DNA of 64,000 bases from Acinetobacter genomosp. 15BJ. GTDB lineage: Bacteria > Pseudomonadota > Gammaproteobacteria > Pseudomonadales > Moraxellaceae. The translations under genes were made by a program, and so were the position numbers. Every line of letters starts with the position of its first letter. The stretch's first letter is position 1. Location of the stretch: the NCBI RefSeq assembly GCF_000400715.1, contig NZ_KE007347.1, forward strand, positions 1,001,680-1,065,679. Direction: 5' to 3'. Shown here piece after piece: positions 51,173-61,383 of this stretch. The notes beneath the pieces were generated by a model. It did not search any database. It saw only the letters and a list, made by a program, of their open reading frames with translations, and was not told the origin of the DNA.

Positions 51173-51277
51173 TTCACTCACAGCATATGAGCCATATCAT
51201 GGCGCAAGGTCTTGTGAATGAGAAAAATCTTTCTCATCTTAACGCTTTTACTCACAGCCTAGCTGTTCGTCTTGCGC
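51173..51277. repeat. 105-bp hairpin repeat, copy 2
   Basis: Direct copy of 51025-51129 at a 148-base period, with the same nested arms. The spacer itself holds CTTGCG...CGCAAG (51124-51151). The whole 50578-51301 gap contains only the clpS relic and these repeats. Confidence 0.75.
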
Positions 51278-51281
51278 TCGG

Positions 51282-51303
51282 AACAAAGCTTCGCTTTGTT
51301 TTT
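51282..51303 (+). terminator. Hairpin at the clpS 3' end
   Basis: AACAAAGC-TTC-GCTTTGTT then TTT on the plus strand; for clpS (minus) the tail is less T-rich. Terminator function uncertain. Confidence 0.45.
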
Positions 51304-51715
51304 ATCCTCGCTCAGGTTCGATCTGGCACAACAAAGGATGACCTTGAGCTCTTGCATAGTTATTCACTTGATTTGCTTTTGTTTCAGCAATATCACGTGG
51401 ATAAATACCAGCTGTTCCCTTACCCTCATAATGAACTGTTAACATCACCTGACTGGCCTGATCGAAGTCCAACCCAAAATAACTTTGTAGCACTTCAATA
51501 ACAAAATCCATCGGCGTGTAATCATCGTTCATTAGCACGACCGCATATAAAGGCGGTCGTTTTAACTCTGGTGGGGCAGTTTGTACAACCACCTCACCCT
51601 CATGATCCTCTTGCGAATCACTTAAACGCGGATTCAAGTGCCAATCGACAAACCCAGATTGATGAAAAGAATTTTTCACTTCACTTAAATTCATTTGACG
51701 TTTATATCTTCGCAT
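51302..51715 (-). CDS. clpS: ATP-dependent Clp protease adaptor ClpS
   Basis: Delivers N-degron substrates to ClpAP. 137 residues from ATG 51715, or 130 from ATG 51694 (MNLSEVK). Core: [20 protein letters not shown], the N-degron pocket, and [21 protein letters not shown] longer than usual N-terminal tail (about 50 residues) precedes the core. Confidence 0.95.
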   Translation of the reverse strand: MRRYKRQMNLSEVKNSFHQSGFVDWHLNPRLSDSQEDHEGEVVVQTAPPELKRPPLYAVVLMNDDYTPMDFVIEVLQSYFGLDFDQASQVMLTVHYEGKGTAGIYPRDIAETKANQVNNYARAQGHPLLCQIEPERG

Positions 51716-51736
51716 ATTGAGTTCTTAATCTAAAAT

Positions 51737-52492
51737 TTATTGAGCATTTGCTTCAGCTTGAGGTATTTCCGACACGAAAGCAGAACCTGCATCAACCGGT
51801 TTACCTCTTTGCCAACTAAAGCGTTTAATTACAGGTGTGCCAGCTCCTGTTAAACGCACTTCAATGAATTGAGGCGTAAACCCTTTGGGCATTGTCCAAC
51901 GCCCCGTTAGGCGCTCAAAATCATCGAAATTGAAGTTTTTATCTTCTAAAGGCACAACTAAAATTTCAGTATCTTTAATTAAACGCAATTCAACCGAACC
52001 AGAAGCACGGCGTTTATTTGGGCTTACTTGAACAAGATCAATCTGATATTCAAAGGCATTTTCCGGTAAAGATTTAATTGCCATATTTTGAATGGTTAAG
52101 CTTACACCACCACGTTGTCTCAAAATATCACGATAAATCGTATTCATCCCCTCAAATTGGGTCTTGTCAGCATTTGCTTGATTCACTGCTTTGAATAAGT
52201 CATCCGCATTACCCACAGCCATATCGCGCTCTTGAACAGCTGCATTCAAACTCTTGCTGACCGAATCCAATGCGGTCTTTTGTTTCTGAACAACATCTAC
52301 CAATTGCTCAGCATCTGCATCATAACCAACCACAGTTAAACCTTGACGGTGGCCGACAGTATAACCAAGCAAAAAACTGCTACCGATAAGAACAGTAGCA
52401 CCAATAATCAAAGGTAAATTCGTTTTTAAGAATTTATTTTTTTCAACGGAACTGTCTGGTGAAGTAGTCGGTTCAACGTTTTCCATCATCAT
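51737..52492 (-). CDS. Membrane-anchored coiled-coil protein (DUF6776-like)
   Basis: 251 residues from the first ATG of MMMEN (52492; 52489 and 52486 are alternatives). One N-terminal membrane helix (LPLIIGATVLIGSSFLLGYT), then a coiled coil (VVQKQKTALDSVSKSLNAAV) and a beta-rich C-terminal domain (GGVSLTIQNMAIKSLPENAF...RWTMPKGFTPQFIEVRLTG) seen in DUF6776. Function unknown. Between argC and clpS on the same strand. Confidence 0.75.
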   Translation of the reverse strand: MMMENVEPTTSPDSSVEKNKFLKTNLPLIIGATVLIGSSFLLGYTVGHRQGLTVVGYDADAEQLVDVVQKQKTALDSVSKSLNAAVQERDMAVGNADDLFKAVNQANADKTQFEGMNTIYRDILRQRGGVSLTIQNMAIKSLPENAFEYQIDLVQVSPNKRRASGSVELRLIKDTEILVVPLEDKNFNFDDFERLTGRWTMPKGFTPQFIEVRLTGAGTPVIKRFSWQRGKPVDAGSAFVSEIPQAEANAQ

Positions 52493-52567
52493 CTCTATCG
52501 TTATGATCTGCATCAAAGCACACATTAAAATCGAAATTTAAATGTGTGTGAAGTAAAAAAGCGTTTT

Positions 52568-53617
52568 TTATGGTAATAAACCAATACCTTCCAAGCCAGC
52601 AGCCTCATCAAAACCAAACATTAAGTTCATATTTTGAATCGCCTGACCTGCAGCGCCTTTCACTAGGTTGTCTTGAGCAACCAAGATAATCAATTTATTG
52701 GCTTGTGGGCGGTAGAGTGCAATTCTGAGCTCGTTCGCACCGCGGACACTACGTGTTTCTGGAGAACTATTTGCAGGCATGACATCAACAAAACGTTCAT
52801 CTTTATAGAAATCTTCGTAAAGTGCTTGCAAGTCAAGTTGCTGACCTTGTTCGGTTAGGTCAACATAAATCGTACTTAGCATGCCACGAATCATTGGCAC
52901 AAGATGTGGCACAAAAATAAGCTGATCAAATTGCCCTTTTTGCCCTGAGATATTTTCAAGCGCTTCAACAATCTCGGGATGATGACGATGCCCAGCAACA
53001 CCATATGCTTTGAAATTATCAGCATTTTCACTGTAAATCATACCTAGGCTTGCTTTACGCCCCGCACCAGATACGCCAGACTTTGCATCCACAATAATAC
53101 TTTGTGTTTGGATCAGTTGATCTACATTTTTAAGTAATGGAGCTAGGCCTAATTGTACCGTGGTTGGATAACAACCTGGATTGCCAATCACTTGGGCTTG
53201 CTTAATCTTCTCACGATTTAATTCAGTTAAACCATAAACAGAGTCTTTTAATATGGCTGGACAACTATGTTGCATACCATACCATTTTTCAAACTGAACC
53301 AAATCTTGCAAACGAAAATCAGCTGCAAGATCAATTACTTTGGTACCAGCAGCAATCAATTTTTCAACATGTTGCATCGCTACACCATGCGGCGTTGCAA
53401 AAAACACGACATCACATTGTGCTAATTGATCTAAATCCAGATCAGAAAACTCAAGTGCTGTATGCCCACGTAGGCTTGGGAACATATCTGCAACACGCTT
53501 TCCTGCTTCTGTACGAGAAGTGAGAATACGAACCTGAACTTGTGAATGTCTTAATAAAAGACGTAATAGCTCAACCCCAGTGTATCCAGTTCCACCAACA
53601 ATACCAACAGAAATCAC
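52568..53617 (-). CDS. argC: N-acetyl-gamma-glutamyl-phosphate reductase
   Basis: Third step of arginine synthesis. 349 residues from GTG 53617 ([24 protein letters not shown] 8 bases upstream); an upstream GTG at 53626 adds three residues. Catalytic Cys in [16 protein letters not shown], and the GHRHHPEI and [13 protein letters not shown] blocks. Type 1 (about 345 residues). Confidence 0.95.
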   Translation of the reverse strand: MISVGIVGGTGYTGVELLRLLLRHSQVQVRILTSRTEAGKRVADMFPSLRGHTALEFSDLDLDQLAQCDVVFFATPHGVAMQHVEKLIAAGTKVIDLAADFRLQDLVQFEKWYGMQHSCPAILKDSVYGLTELNREKIKQAQVIGNPGCYPTTVQLGLAPLLKNVDQLIQTQSIIVDAKSGVSGAGRKASLGMIYSENADNFKAYGVAGHRHHPEIVEALENISGQKGQFDQLIFVPHLVPMIRGMLSTIYVDLTEQGQQLDLQALYEDFYKDERFVDVMPANSSPETRSVRGANELRIALYRPQANKLIILVAQDNLVKGAAGQAIQNMNLMFGFDEAAGLEGIGLLP

Positions 53618-53891
53618 GCGTGACACCTCAAGCTTTCATTTAGATAAATAGTATGGCAGTTTGACCCATTTTACACAATCTTCAAGTACCTAACTTTTAA
53701 CAAAATAAAAGTACTATCAATCTTGATTAAACAGTCAAAAGTTTATGAGAAAATACAAATAAACTCATTATATTTGGATTGATTCTACCATTGGTCAAGA
53801 AATACTATTGAATCATTTCACTATTCGAATAGAATAAAAAAATTGCGGTAATAATAAATTTCATGGATGCAAAATTTTTTGGAGAGCTGGA

Positions 53892-55412
53892 ATGCCTTCT
53901 TTGATGTCAAAACAAAGACTACATCATCATATTTGCTTAGGGCTTAGTACACTTCTACTTAGTTCGGCATTAGTTGGTTGTGGAAGTGGTGAAAGTAAAG
54001 CGAAAGTAGAAACGACACCCACAGTATCAGAACCAAAACCGAAGAGTTTCAAGGTCAAAGCAGCAGTTGAAATGCGTGATGTTGTTCTTAAAATCTACGA
54101 TAACTTTGATAATACATTAGTTCTGGAACAAAATTTAAGTACAACCTCTGACGTCAACATCACTTTACCGCGCGTTTTAAATAAAGAGCGCTTATACCGT
54201 ATTGAGATATCAACAAATCCAAATTCTTTGGTTTTTGACTTTCAAAGTGGTCAATACCAAAATATTTCTATGACACTACATAGTCTTGTAGAAGTAAATA
54301 CCAGTAGTCTCACGCAAACGATTTATATCAATCCAAGTTCAGAAGCAATCTATCAACGCGCCTTAGTCCGCTCTGGTGGACTGCCAACGGATAACAATAT
54401 AAACCCAACAAAAGTGAGTGCTTCTCAATTAAATCTCGCAACAGAAGATGTGAACTCAGCATTAACAAGCGCGTTCTATCAATTGGATATCCCAAATTTA
54501 AATCCGTCTTATCTTTTAAATGCTTTCTCACCACAAGATGCAACATTAACATCATATGTATACATCAACACTTATCTCAGTTTTGGTTTTATTCAGCAAT
54601 GGGCAAATCTTTACCCCAATAATACCTTTGTTGAATTTACCAAAAATTTAGCAGTTGATTTAAAAGACGGTTATCTCGATGCTAAAAAATTACGCGGCGA
54701 TCAAAGCGCACTGACTTCATTAGTAATTCCAACACCAGACAATGTTGATTCATCTAAAAATAACTTGATATTTATTGCGGAAAATCAAAAGAGTGCAAGA
54801 GATACCTTCTCTGGCTCTCTAAAGCAAGCGGTACTACAACTGGCGGACAACTATCGTCAGGCTTCTTTAAATCCACAGGGTTACGCCTTATTGCAGCAAA
54901 AGTCCTATGCTGGAAATAGCCCTATAAATAATACAGCTAATGCTTTCCGAGTCATTGGTGCTGGTGACTATCGTCGTGCGGTTGGCTTCGCAGATACTAC
55001 TGAAACATGCAATGGTTCTGTTTATCCATGTAAACAAGGTATTACAGGAATCAATATTGTTAGTGCAGGCTTGCCTTCAATTGAGTATTTAATCGGCAGC
55101 TATAAAGACTCATCTGGTAACTGCCAGTTGAATGTCCGTGGCGATGGAAGCTTAGAACTCATCAAAGATGGACAAACTTTTAGTTCTAAACTGGATGCTG
55201 ACAGTACCGATAATTTATTACAAGTAGATAAGGCCAATGCTGAATACTTACTAAATAGCAGCTCAACAGAACCAAATAATAGCACACTGCAATATAGCTT
55301 CATTCAAGTAAAAGTAAAGAAAAATCAAGTGTTAAGTGCTAGTGCTGGTTTAGACAATCGTAAAGCGCCAGATCAGCTACAGACCACTCAATTACAGTGC
55401 AATTTCTCATAG
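53892..55412 (+). CDS. Large lipoprotein of unknown function
   Basis: 506 residues. Lipoprotein signal LLLSSALVGC-G. The N-terminal 100 residues of the mature part look beta-rich (KAAVEMRDVVLKIYDNFDNT), followed by a mostly helical middle and a C-terminal domain with four Cys (TETCNGSVYPCKQ, GNCQLNV, LQCNFS) that could form disulfides. GGAG precedes the ATG. Family not recognised; own promoter region and terminator. Divergent from argC. Confidence 0.75.
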   Translation: MPSLMSKQRLHHHICLGLSTLLLSSALVGCGSGESKAKVETTPTVSEPKPKSFKVKAAVEMRDVVLKIYDNFDNTLVLEQNLSTTSDVNITLPRVLNKERLYRIEISTNPNSLVFDFQSGQYQNISMTLHSLVEVNTSSLTQTIYINPSSEAIYQRALVRSGGLPTDNNINPTKVSASQLNLATEDVNSALTSAFYQLDIPNLNPSYLLNAFSPQDATLTSYVYINTYLSFGFIQQWANLYPNNTFVEFTKNLAVDLKDGYLDAKKLRGDQSALTSLVIPTPDNVDSSKNNLIFIAENQKSARDTFSGSLKQAVLQLADNYRQASLNPQGYALLQQKSYAGNSPINNTANAFRVIGAGDYRRAVGFADTTETCNGSVYPCKQGITGINIVSAGLPSIEYLIGSYKDSSGNCQLNVRGDGSLELIKDGQTFSSKLDADSTDNLLQVDKANAEYLLNSSSTEPNNSTLQYSFIQVKVKKNQVLSASAGLDNRKAPDQLQTTQLQCNFS

Positions 55413-55485
55413 TTAAAGCTAAATTAAAACGTTGATGTTTAGCCAAAACGTGAATGTCCAAATCCCAAATAATCTTGCCGACTCC

Positions 55486-55526
55486 AATAAAACAACAGCT
55501 TTAATTAAAGCTGTTGTTTTATTTTA
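55486..55526. terminator. Terminator with perfect 19-bp stem
   Basis: AATAAAACAACAGCTTTAA and its exact reverse complement TTAAAGCTGTTGTTTTATT, then TTT; 75 bases past the lipoprotein stop. Confidence 0.85.
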
Positions 55527-55600
55527 AATCTGTTATTTCAACCTTAGCTTTCTTCTTCGGCTGATATACTGCATTAACAAACTCATTGATCTTATATTTA

Positions 55601-56212
55601 ATGCCTCTTAAGTATCAAATCCCTACACTTCTTGTTTATTCCAGATTGCTACTCGGCTTTCTAATTGTAGTGGTAACACTATTACGGCCTAGCTTTTATC
55701 ATCTTTATACAGTCGTATTTTTAACACTCGGACTAATGAGTGATATCTTTGATGGCATCATTGCAAGACATTTAGGCGTATCAGATGAGAAATTGCGTCG
55801 TTTAGACTCCAATATTGATCAAATCTTCTTTATTTGTGCAATCGCATCAATTTACTTACAACAACCTGTTTTTTTTAAACAATACATTTGGCCAATTCTG
55901 GTTCTAGTTTTATTTGAAGTGGCGATTTACACCGTTAGTTTTATTAAGTTTCGTAAAGAAGTGGCCACTCATAGTCTTGGTGCAAAAATTTGGACCTTAT
56001 TTCTCTTCTCCTTACTGGTGCAAGTAACACTCACTGGTCAGAGTCAAATTTTATTCTGGATTGTTTTCTGGCTAGGTCTTCTGACACGTGCTGAAATCAT
56101 TGCCATTATTTTGGTACTCAAACAATGGCAAAATGATGTCTCAAGTCTAAAACAAGCCCTACGTATTCGAAAAGGTTTAGCTGTTCAGAACAATCGCTTC
56201 TTTAATGGTTAA
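55601..56212 (+). CDS. CDP-alcohol phosphatidyltransferase-family protein
   Basis: 203 residues from ATG 55601, about six helices. Catalytic motif DIFDGIIARHLGVSDEKLRR then LDSNID keeps all four Asp and the DG-AR pair of the family, but the second Gly is replaced by Leu (DEKL). A phospholipid head-group transferase in the inner membrane; substrate unknown. Convergent with the YgjP-like gene. Confidence 0.85.
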   Translation: MPLKYQIPTLLVYSRLLLGFLIVVVTLLRPSFYHLYTVVFLTLGLMSDIFDGIIARHLGVSDEKLRRLDSNIDQIFFICAIASIYLQQPVFFKQYIWPILVLVLFEVAIYTVSFIKFRKEVATHSLGAKIWTLFLFSLLVQVTLTGQSQILFWIVFWLGLLTRAEIIAIILVLKQWQNDVSSLKQALRIRKGLAVQNNRFFNG

Positions 56213-56230
56213 GACAAAACTTACGCTCTA

Positions 56231-56923
56231 TTATTTCTTATAGTACCAACTCGGCAATTGCGTCTGTTTCAATTGCTTTCGATGCTCAAGATAATTGACA
56301 TCATGCTTTTCTACTTCATTCCAAAACGCAGCACTATGATCAAAGTGTTTAGTATGCACCAATTCATGTACACAAACAGATCGCACAATATGTTCGGGCA
56401 TCAGCACCAAGGCGGCATTTAACATGATGTCGTGTTTGGAGCTACAACTGCCCCAGCGTGTTTTAGGTTTTCGGATACTACATTGCTGATATGGCAAGCG
56501 AATTTGTTGACTCACTTCAGCTAAATATTCAGGCAAAAATTGCTTTGCATAGGCCAAAACTGCTGCTTGCAACGCTTGCTCTGACTGTTGATCTCTTATC
56601 CAGATAATGTGCTGATCAAAATCAAATTTAAAGATATGACGCTGCTGTTGCTGAATAATCTTAAAAGGCTGCACATGGTTAAACAATGTCAACGATTCAG
56701 GAAATACCGTAATTTGATTAAATTGCTGTTGTTGTTTAGCCCAAGTCTCGATCAACCATTGTTCTGATAGATGCAAAAATTGCTGAATCTGTCTTTTACT
56801 GCAAAACAATGGAACGGTGAGGCGAATACCTGTTGGCTCAACACGCAAGCGCAAATTTCTTGCCCTTGCATGTCGAACAACTTTAATTTCAGGTAACAGC
56901 GTTTCTAATGAAACTGATGGCAT
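56231..56923 (-). CDS. YgjP-like metallopeptidase-domain protein
   Basis: 230 residues. Zincin motif VCVHELVHTKHFDHSAAFW (HExxH variant HELVH, with a third His downstream), preceded by KTRWGSCSSKHDIMLNAALV, which defines the YgjP/SprT-like DUF45 family. ATG overlaps the rpiA stop by one base. Proteolytic activity is not proven for the family. Confidence 0.87.
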   Translation of the reverse strand: MPSVSLETLLPEIKVVRHARARNLRLRVEPTGIRLTVPLFCSKRQIQQFLHLSEQWLIETWAKQQQQFNQITVFPESLTLFNHVQPFKIIQQQQRHIFKFDFDQHIIWIRDQQSEQALQAAVLAYAKQFLPEYLAEVSQQIRLPYQQCSIRKPKTRWGSCSSKHDIMLNAALVLMPEHIVRSVCVHELVHTKHFDHSAAFWNEVEKHDVNYLEHRKQLKQTQLPSWYYKK

Positions 56924-57594
56924 TATTGTGCTGTACGCTCTTCGATACCATTGTCAGTTGCAACAACCGCAATGGTTGCTGCATTTAATGCAAAGATACC
57001 ATTCGTCACAACACCTGGAATATCGTTAATAGTTTTTTCCAACTCAATCGCATTTAGAATATTCAGATTAAATACGTCTAAAATCACATTCCCATTATCG
57101 GTTACAACACCTTCGCGATAAACTGGATCACCACCTAGCGCAACAATTTTACGAGCCACTGCAGAACGCGCCATTGGAATCACTTCAACAGGAAGTGGAA
57201 AATCACGTCCTAATTGATCTACCCATTTTGAGTCATCTACGATACATACAAATTTCTTTGCAATTGAGGCAACGATTTTTTCACGGGTTAATGCTGCACC
57301 ACCACCTTTGATCATATGCATATGACGGTCAATTTCATCAGCACCATCAACATAAGCATCTAAACCACCGACAGAATTCATATCAACAACTTCAATGCCT
57401 AGTTTTTTTAGGCGTTCAGCTGTCGCAGTTGAACTTGCCACTGCCGCTTCTAATTGCAATTCAGGCAATAAATCAATTAAAAAATTAACGGTACTTCCTG
57501 TTCCTACGCCCAAAATGCCGCCTTTAGGCAAATGTTTCAAAGCTGCTTTGGCCGCAGCTTGTTTTTTTTCATCTTGGGTTGCATATAGACTCAT
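56923..57594 (-). CDS. rpiA: Ribose-5-phosphate isomerase A
   Basis: Interconverts ribose 5-phosphate and ribulose 5-phosphate. 223 residues from ATG 57594. Blocks [67 protein letters not shown] and [14 protein letters not shown]. Divergent from ilvA, operon with the YgjP-like gene. Confidence 0.97.
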   Translation of the reverse strand: MSLYATQDEKKQAAAKAALKHLPKGGILGVGTGSTVNFLIDLLPELQLEAAVASSTATAERLKKLGIEVVDMNSVGGLDAYVDGADEIDRHMHMIKGGGAALTREKIVASIAKKFVCIVDDSKWVDQLGRDFPLPVEVIPMARSAVARKIVALGGDPVYREGVVTDNGNVILDVFNLNILNAIELEKTINDIPGVVTNGIFALNAATIAVVATDNGIEERTAQ

Positions 57595-57692
57595 GACTTC
57601 ACTCAACTATTTTGACATTTGCTTTAAGAAAACAGCGCAAATGCACAGGGGTTTGCTACAATGATTGCCTATTTTAAACTGTTATAGGGAAG

Positions 57693-59237
57693 ATGAACAT
57701 GCTGTCTCGTGTGGTACGACAAATTTTACAAGCAACGGTTTATGATGTTGCGATTGAAACACCGCTTGATGCAGCTCCACGAATTAGTCAGAAAATTAAT
57801 AATAACATTCGATTTAAACGTGAAGATTTACAACCTGTATTCTCTTTCAAGCTACGCGGTGCTTACAACCGTATTAGCCAATTACCAAAAGATCAGCTTG
57901 ATCGTGGTGTTATTTGTGCATCTGCAGGTAATCATGCTCAGGGTGTCGCGCTATCAGGAAAAAAATTAGGGATTCATGCCATCATTGTCATGCCAAGCAC
58001 GACCCCTGACATTAAGGTTCAGGCAGTTAAGCGTTTAGGTGGTCAAGTTGTGTTACATGGCGACAGTTTTGATGTTGCCAATAAATATGCCAAACAACGC
58101 GCTGAAGATGAAGGCTTGGTTTTTATTCCGCCTTATGACGATGAATTGGTGATTGCAGGTCAAGGTACCATCGCAAACGAGTTATTGCGTCAATGGCGTG
58201 ATGTAGAATACGTTTTTGTTGCTGTCGGTGGCGGTGGTTTAATCGCTGGGGTTGCAGCCTACCTCGGTGAAGTTGCACCGCATGTCAGAATCATTGGTGT
58301 TGAATACGAAGAATCCGCGTGCTTAAAAGCTGCACTTGAAACCAATGAACGTGTGATCTTACCTCATGTTGGTCTATTTGCTGATGGTACGGCTGTTGCA
58401 CAAATCGGTGAGTTACCTTTCGACATTATTCGTCTTCGTAAATCAGATAATTCAGGTCCAATCGTAGAACCAGATATTGTCACCGTAGATACAGATGAAA
58501 TTTGTGCTGCAATCAAAGACACTTATGATGAGAATCGCAGTATTGTTGAACCTTCTGGCGCAATGGCCTTGGCTGGGATTAAAAAATATGTCGCAGAGCA
58601 TCAATTGACTGGCAAAAATATGGTCTCAATTGTTTGTGGTGCCAACATGAACTTTGACCGTTTACGCTATATTGCAGAACGTACTGAGTTAGGTGAACGT
58701 CGTGAAGCAATCTATGCAGTAACAATTCCTGAGCAAAAAGGTGCCTTCCTGCATTTTTGCCGTGCACTACAAGGTCGTAACATCACTGAGTTTAACTACC
58801 GTGCCAGTGATAGTAATCTCGCTCAAGTCTTTGTCGGCATTAGCCTCAAAGGTGGTGAAACCGAACGTCATGAAATTCATGAGATGTTGAAACAACAATA
58901 TGAAGTAGATGATCTATCGGATGATGAAGTTGCTAAACTGCATATTCGTTATTTGATCGGTGGTCATGCCAATATCGAACATGAACGTTTATTCCGAGTT
59001 GAGTTTCCAGAACGTCCAGGTGCCCTGTTAACCTTCTTAGAACGCTTAGGCCCAACCCACAACATTACCTTGTTCCATTATCGTAACCATGGTGCAGCAG
59101 AAGGTCGTGTACTGGTTGGCCTACAAGCAACTGATGCGAAGCAAAATCCAGATGGCTTAGTCGAAACACTGGAAAAAATCACTTATCCATATGCTGAAAT
59201 CACAGATAATACGGGCTATCGTCGTTTTCTTAAATAA
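57693..59237 (+). CDS. ilvA: Threonine deaminase (biosynthetic)
   Basis: Threonine to 2-oxobutanoate, first step to isoleucine. 514 residues. PLP Lys in QPVFSFKLRGAYNRI, phosphate loop VAVGGGGLIAGVAAYL, and two C-terminal ACT-like regulatory repeats (EQKGAFLHFCRALQGRNITE, FPERPGALLTFLERLGPTHN), so allosteric isoleucine control is expected. Confidence 0.96.
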   Translation: MNMLSRVVRQILQATVYDVAIETPLDAAPRISQKINNNIRFKREDLQPVFSFKLRGAYNRISQLPKDQLDRGVICASAGNHAQGVALSGKKLGIHAIIVMPSTTPDIKVQAVKRLGGQVVLHGDSFDVANKYAKQRAEDEGLVFIPPYDDELVIAGQGTIANELLRQWRDVEYVFVAVGGGGLIAGVAAYLGEVAPHVRIIGVEYEESACLKAALETNERVILPHVGLFADGTAVAQIGELPFDIIRLRKSDNSGPIVEPDIVTVDTDEICAAIKDTYDENRSIVEPSGAMALAGIKKYVAEHQLTGKNMVSIVCGANMNFDRLRYIAERTELGERREAIYAVTIPEQKGAFLHFCRALQGRNITEFNYRASDSNLAQVFVGISLKGGETERHEIHEMLKQQYEVDDLSDDEVAKLHIRYLIGGHANIEHERLFRVEFPERPGALLTFLERLGPTHNITLFHYRNHGAAEGRVLVGLQATDAKQNPDGLVETLEKITYPYAEITDNTGYRRFLK

Positions 59238-59250
59238 GCGTTCCAATAGT

Positions 59251-59281
59251 ATAAAGCCGACATAATGTCGGCTTTATTTTT
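59251..59281 (+). terminator. Terminator after ilvA
   Basis: ATAAAGCCGACA...TGTCGGCTTTAT stem followed by TTTTTAT, 14 bases after the stop. Confidence 0.85.
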
Positions 59282-59393
59282 ATTCGATGTTTTGCTTATA
59301 GGTGTGCAGCGCAAACAAAATCATTACAAATAGAAAGTTATTCCATCTTAAAATGAATAAAAAGACATTTTTATCATTTAGTTAAGGACAGTT

Positions 59394-60044
59394 ATGGCAC
59401 AGTTTGCAGTCATTGGTTTAGGTAGTTTTGGGGCAACTGTTGCATTAGAGCTGACTAAACTGAATCATGATGTCATTGGCATTGATACCATCAAACGTAA
59501 TGTCGAAAGCTTAGCTGATCGTATTACTCACGCCGTGATTGCCGATGCCACCGACGAGCACGTCCTAGAAGAGCTGAATATCCAAAATTGCGATGCTGTA
59601 GTCGTTGCCATTGGTGAAGATATTGAAGCCAGTATCCTCTGCGTTTTAAATCTCAAGAATCTTGGTGTTGAGAAAATTCTGGTAAAGGCTAAAACTAAAG
59701 CACATCACACGATCCTCTCCCATTTAAATGTCAATAAGATTATCCATCCTGAAGAAGACATGGGTGTCCGGGTTGCTCAGGCATTAAATTACCCAATGGT
59801 GAGCCGTTATATGGCGCTTGACCACGATCATTACATTGTCAAAGTTCCTGTGCATGAAAAACTCAACAACGTAAATTTATCTGGCATCTTAAAACAAGAA
59901 CCGCATATCAAACTTTTATTGTTAAAACGAGATCAAGAAATTCTCTATGAAACAGATGGCAACTTCACCTTGAAAACAGGTGATGTCCTCATTCTAGAAG
60001 GTTTACTCAGCCATCTCCGAAAACTTTCAGGATGTTTCGTATAA
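59394..60044 (+). CDS. ktrA: Potassium uptake regulatory subunit KtrA (RCK domains)
   Basis: 216 residues. RCK-N Rossmann start QFAVIGLGSFGATVALELTK with Asp at IGIDTIKRN, then RCK-C (VPVHEKLNNVNLSGILKQ, GDVLILEGLLSHLRKL). Cytoplasmic gating ring for KtrB, nucleotide-controlled. AAGGAC precedes the ATG; one base separates it from ktrB. Confidence 0.92.
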   Translation: MAQFAVIGLGSFGATVALELTKLNHDVIGIDTIKRNVESLADRITHAVIADATDEHVLEELNIQNCDAVVVAIGEDIEASILCVLNLKNLGVEKILVKAKTKAHHTILSHLNVNKIIHPEEDMGVRVAQALNYPMVSRYMALDHDHYIVKVPVHEKLNNVNLSGILKQEPHIKLLLLKRDQEILYETDGNFTLKTGDVLILEGLLSHLRKLSGCFV

Positions 60045-60045
60045 A

Positions 60046-61383
60046 ATGGCATTTAAAATAAACTCCCAAAAGACTTTCAACCTCAGCCCGCCATCTTTAC
60101 TGGCAATTGGGTTTCTTAGTTTTATTATCATTGGCACGATATTACTAAAAATGCCGATTGCAAATAAAGGCAATGTGAGTTGGATGGATGCCTTATTTAC
60201 AGCAACTTCGGCTGTGACTATTACAGGTTTATCAGTCGTAAACTTGAATGATTCGTTCAATCATCTTGGGCAGTTTATTATCCTTTTGTTGATTCAATCG
60301 GGTGGTTTAGGCTTTATGACCTTCGCTATATTGGCCGCCTTAAGTCTCGCTCCTAAACTCGGCTTAAAACAACAAATGATGGCGCAAGATAGTTTGGGGC
60401 AAACCAGCCTCTCCAAAGTGACCTTCGTCGCCAAAGGTGTCGTGCTATATACCCTGTTCTTTGAGTTGATTGGCGTCGTTATCCTGACGGCCTCCTTTGC
60501 GCCCATGTATGGTTTTGATCGTGGGCTTTATTATGCTGTTTTTTATAGCGTTTCAGCTTTTAATAACGCAGGTTTTTCCTTATTTGATAACAGTCTGATT
60601 AACTTTCAAAGCCATTATCTGATTTGTCTCACCATCAGTATGTTATATACCCTAGGCGGGATTGGTTTCTTGGTTTTGATTGATGTAAAACAAAATAAAC
60701 GCTGGAGCAAGCTAACTCCCAACAGCAAACTGATCCTGAGTACCATCGCGATATTAAACCTTGTTGCCTTCGTGCTGATCTGGATTTTAGAGTCCAACAA
60801 CCCGCTCACTCTTGGCTCAATGGGCTTAGGTGAACAGGCCATGAACGCTTGGTTCCAAGCCACTGTACCGCGCTCTTCAGGGTTTAACACCATTGATACA
60901 GGTTCAATGGAACATAGTACGGCTTTATTGACCATGTTATTGATGTTTATTGGTGGTGGTTCTCTCAGTACGGCTGGTGGTATTAAAGTCGGTACGTTTG
61001 TAATTTTATTGCTCTGCGTGATTTCCTTTTTAAGGCGTAACGAAGAAATCCGTATTTTTAACCATTCAGTTTCACAAGAGACCACCTATAAGGCACTCGC
61101 TGTAACCGCGATTACAGGTATGTTGGTCTTTGTTGGCTGCTTTATTATTTTTCTGCTTGAACCGAAATTAGATGTACTCGACTTAATGTTTGAGGTGGTC
61201 TCTGCGGCATGTACTGTAGGACTGTCACGAGGTGCAACAGGTCAGTTGCATGATGGTAGCTTGTTTGTGCTGAGTGTGCTGATGTTTACAGGACGATTAG
61301 GGCCGCTAACACTTGCTTATTTAATTGCGACTCCAAAGAAGAGCCGCCTAAAACATGCCAATGCCAATATTCAGATTGGATGA
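60046..61383 (+). CDS. ktrB: Potassium uptake channel subunit KtrB (TrkH/KtrB family)
   Basis: 445 residues, four membrane-pore-membrane repeats with filter glycines in SAVTITGLSVV, AFNNAGFSLF, PRSSGFNTID and AACTVGLSRG. Inner-membrane K+ (possibly Na+-coupled) uptake together with KtrA. The end overlaps the convergent C39-like gene by 13 bases. Confidence 0.93.
   Translation: MAFKINSQKTFNLSPPSLLAIGFLSFIIIGTILLKMPIANKGNVSWMDALFTATSAVTITGLSVVNLNDSFNHLGQFIILLLIQSGGLGFMTFAILAALSLAPKLGLKQQMMAQDSLGQTSLSKVTFVAKGVVLYTLFFELIGVVILTASFAPMYGFDRGLYYAVFYSVSAFNNAGFSLFDNSLINFQSHYLICLTISMLYTLGGIGFLVLIDVKQNKRWSKLTPNSKLILSTIAILNLVAFVLIWILESNNPLTLGSMGLGEQAMNAWFQATVPRSSGFNTIDTGSMEHSTALLTMLLMFIGGGSLSTAGGIKVGTFVILLLCVISFLRRNEEIRIFNHSVSQETTYKALAVTAITGMLVFVGCFIIFLLEPKLDVLDLMFEVVSAACTVGLSRGATGQLHDGSLFVLSVLMFTGRLGPLTLAYLIATPKKSRLKHANANIQIG

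Noticed and set aside
51187..51501. 104-codon plus-strand frame (MSHIMAQGLVNEK...)
   Set aside because: It runs through hairpin repeat copy 2 and antisense to clpS; no ribosome site and no protein-like conservation expected.
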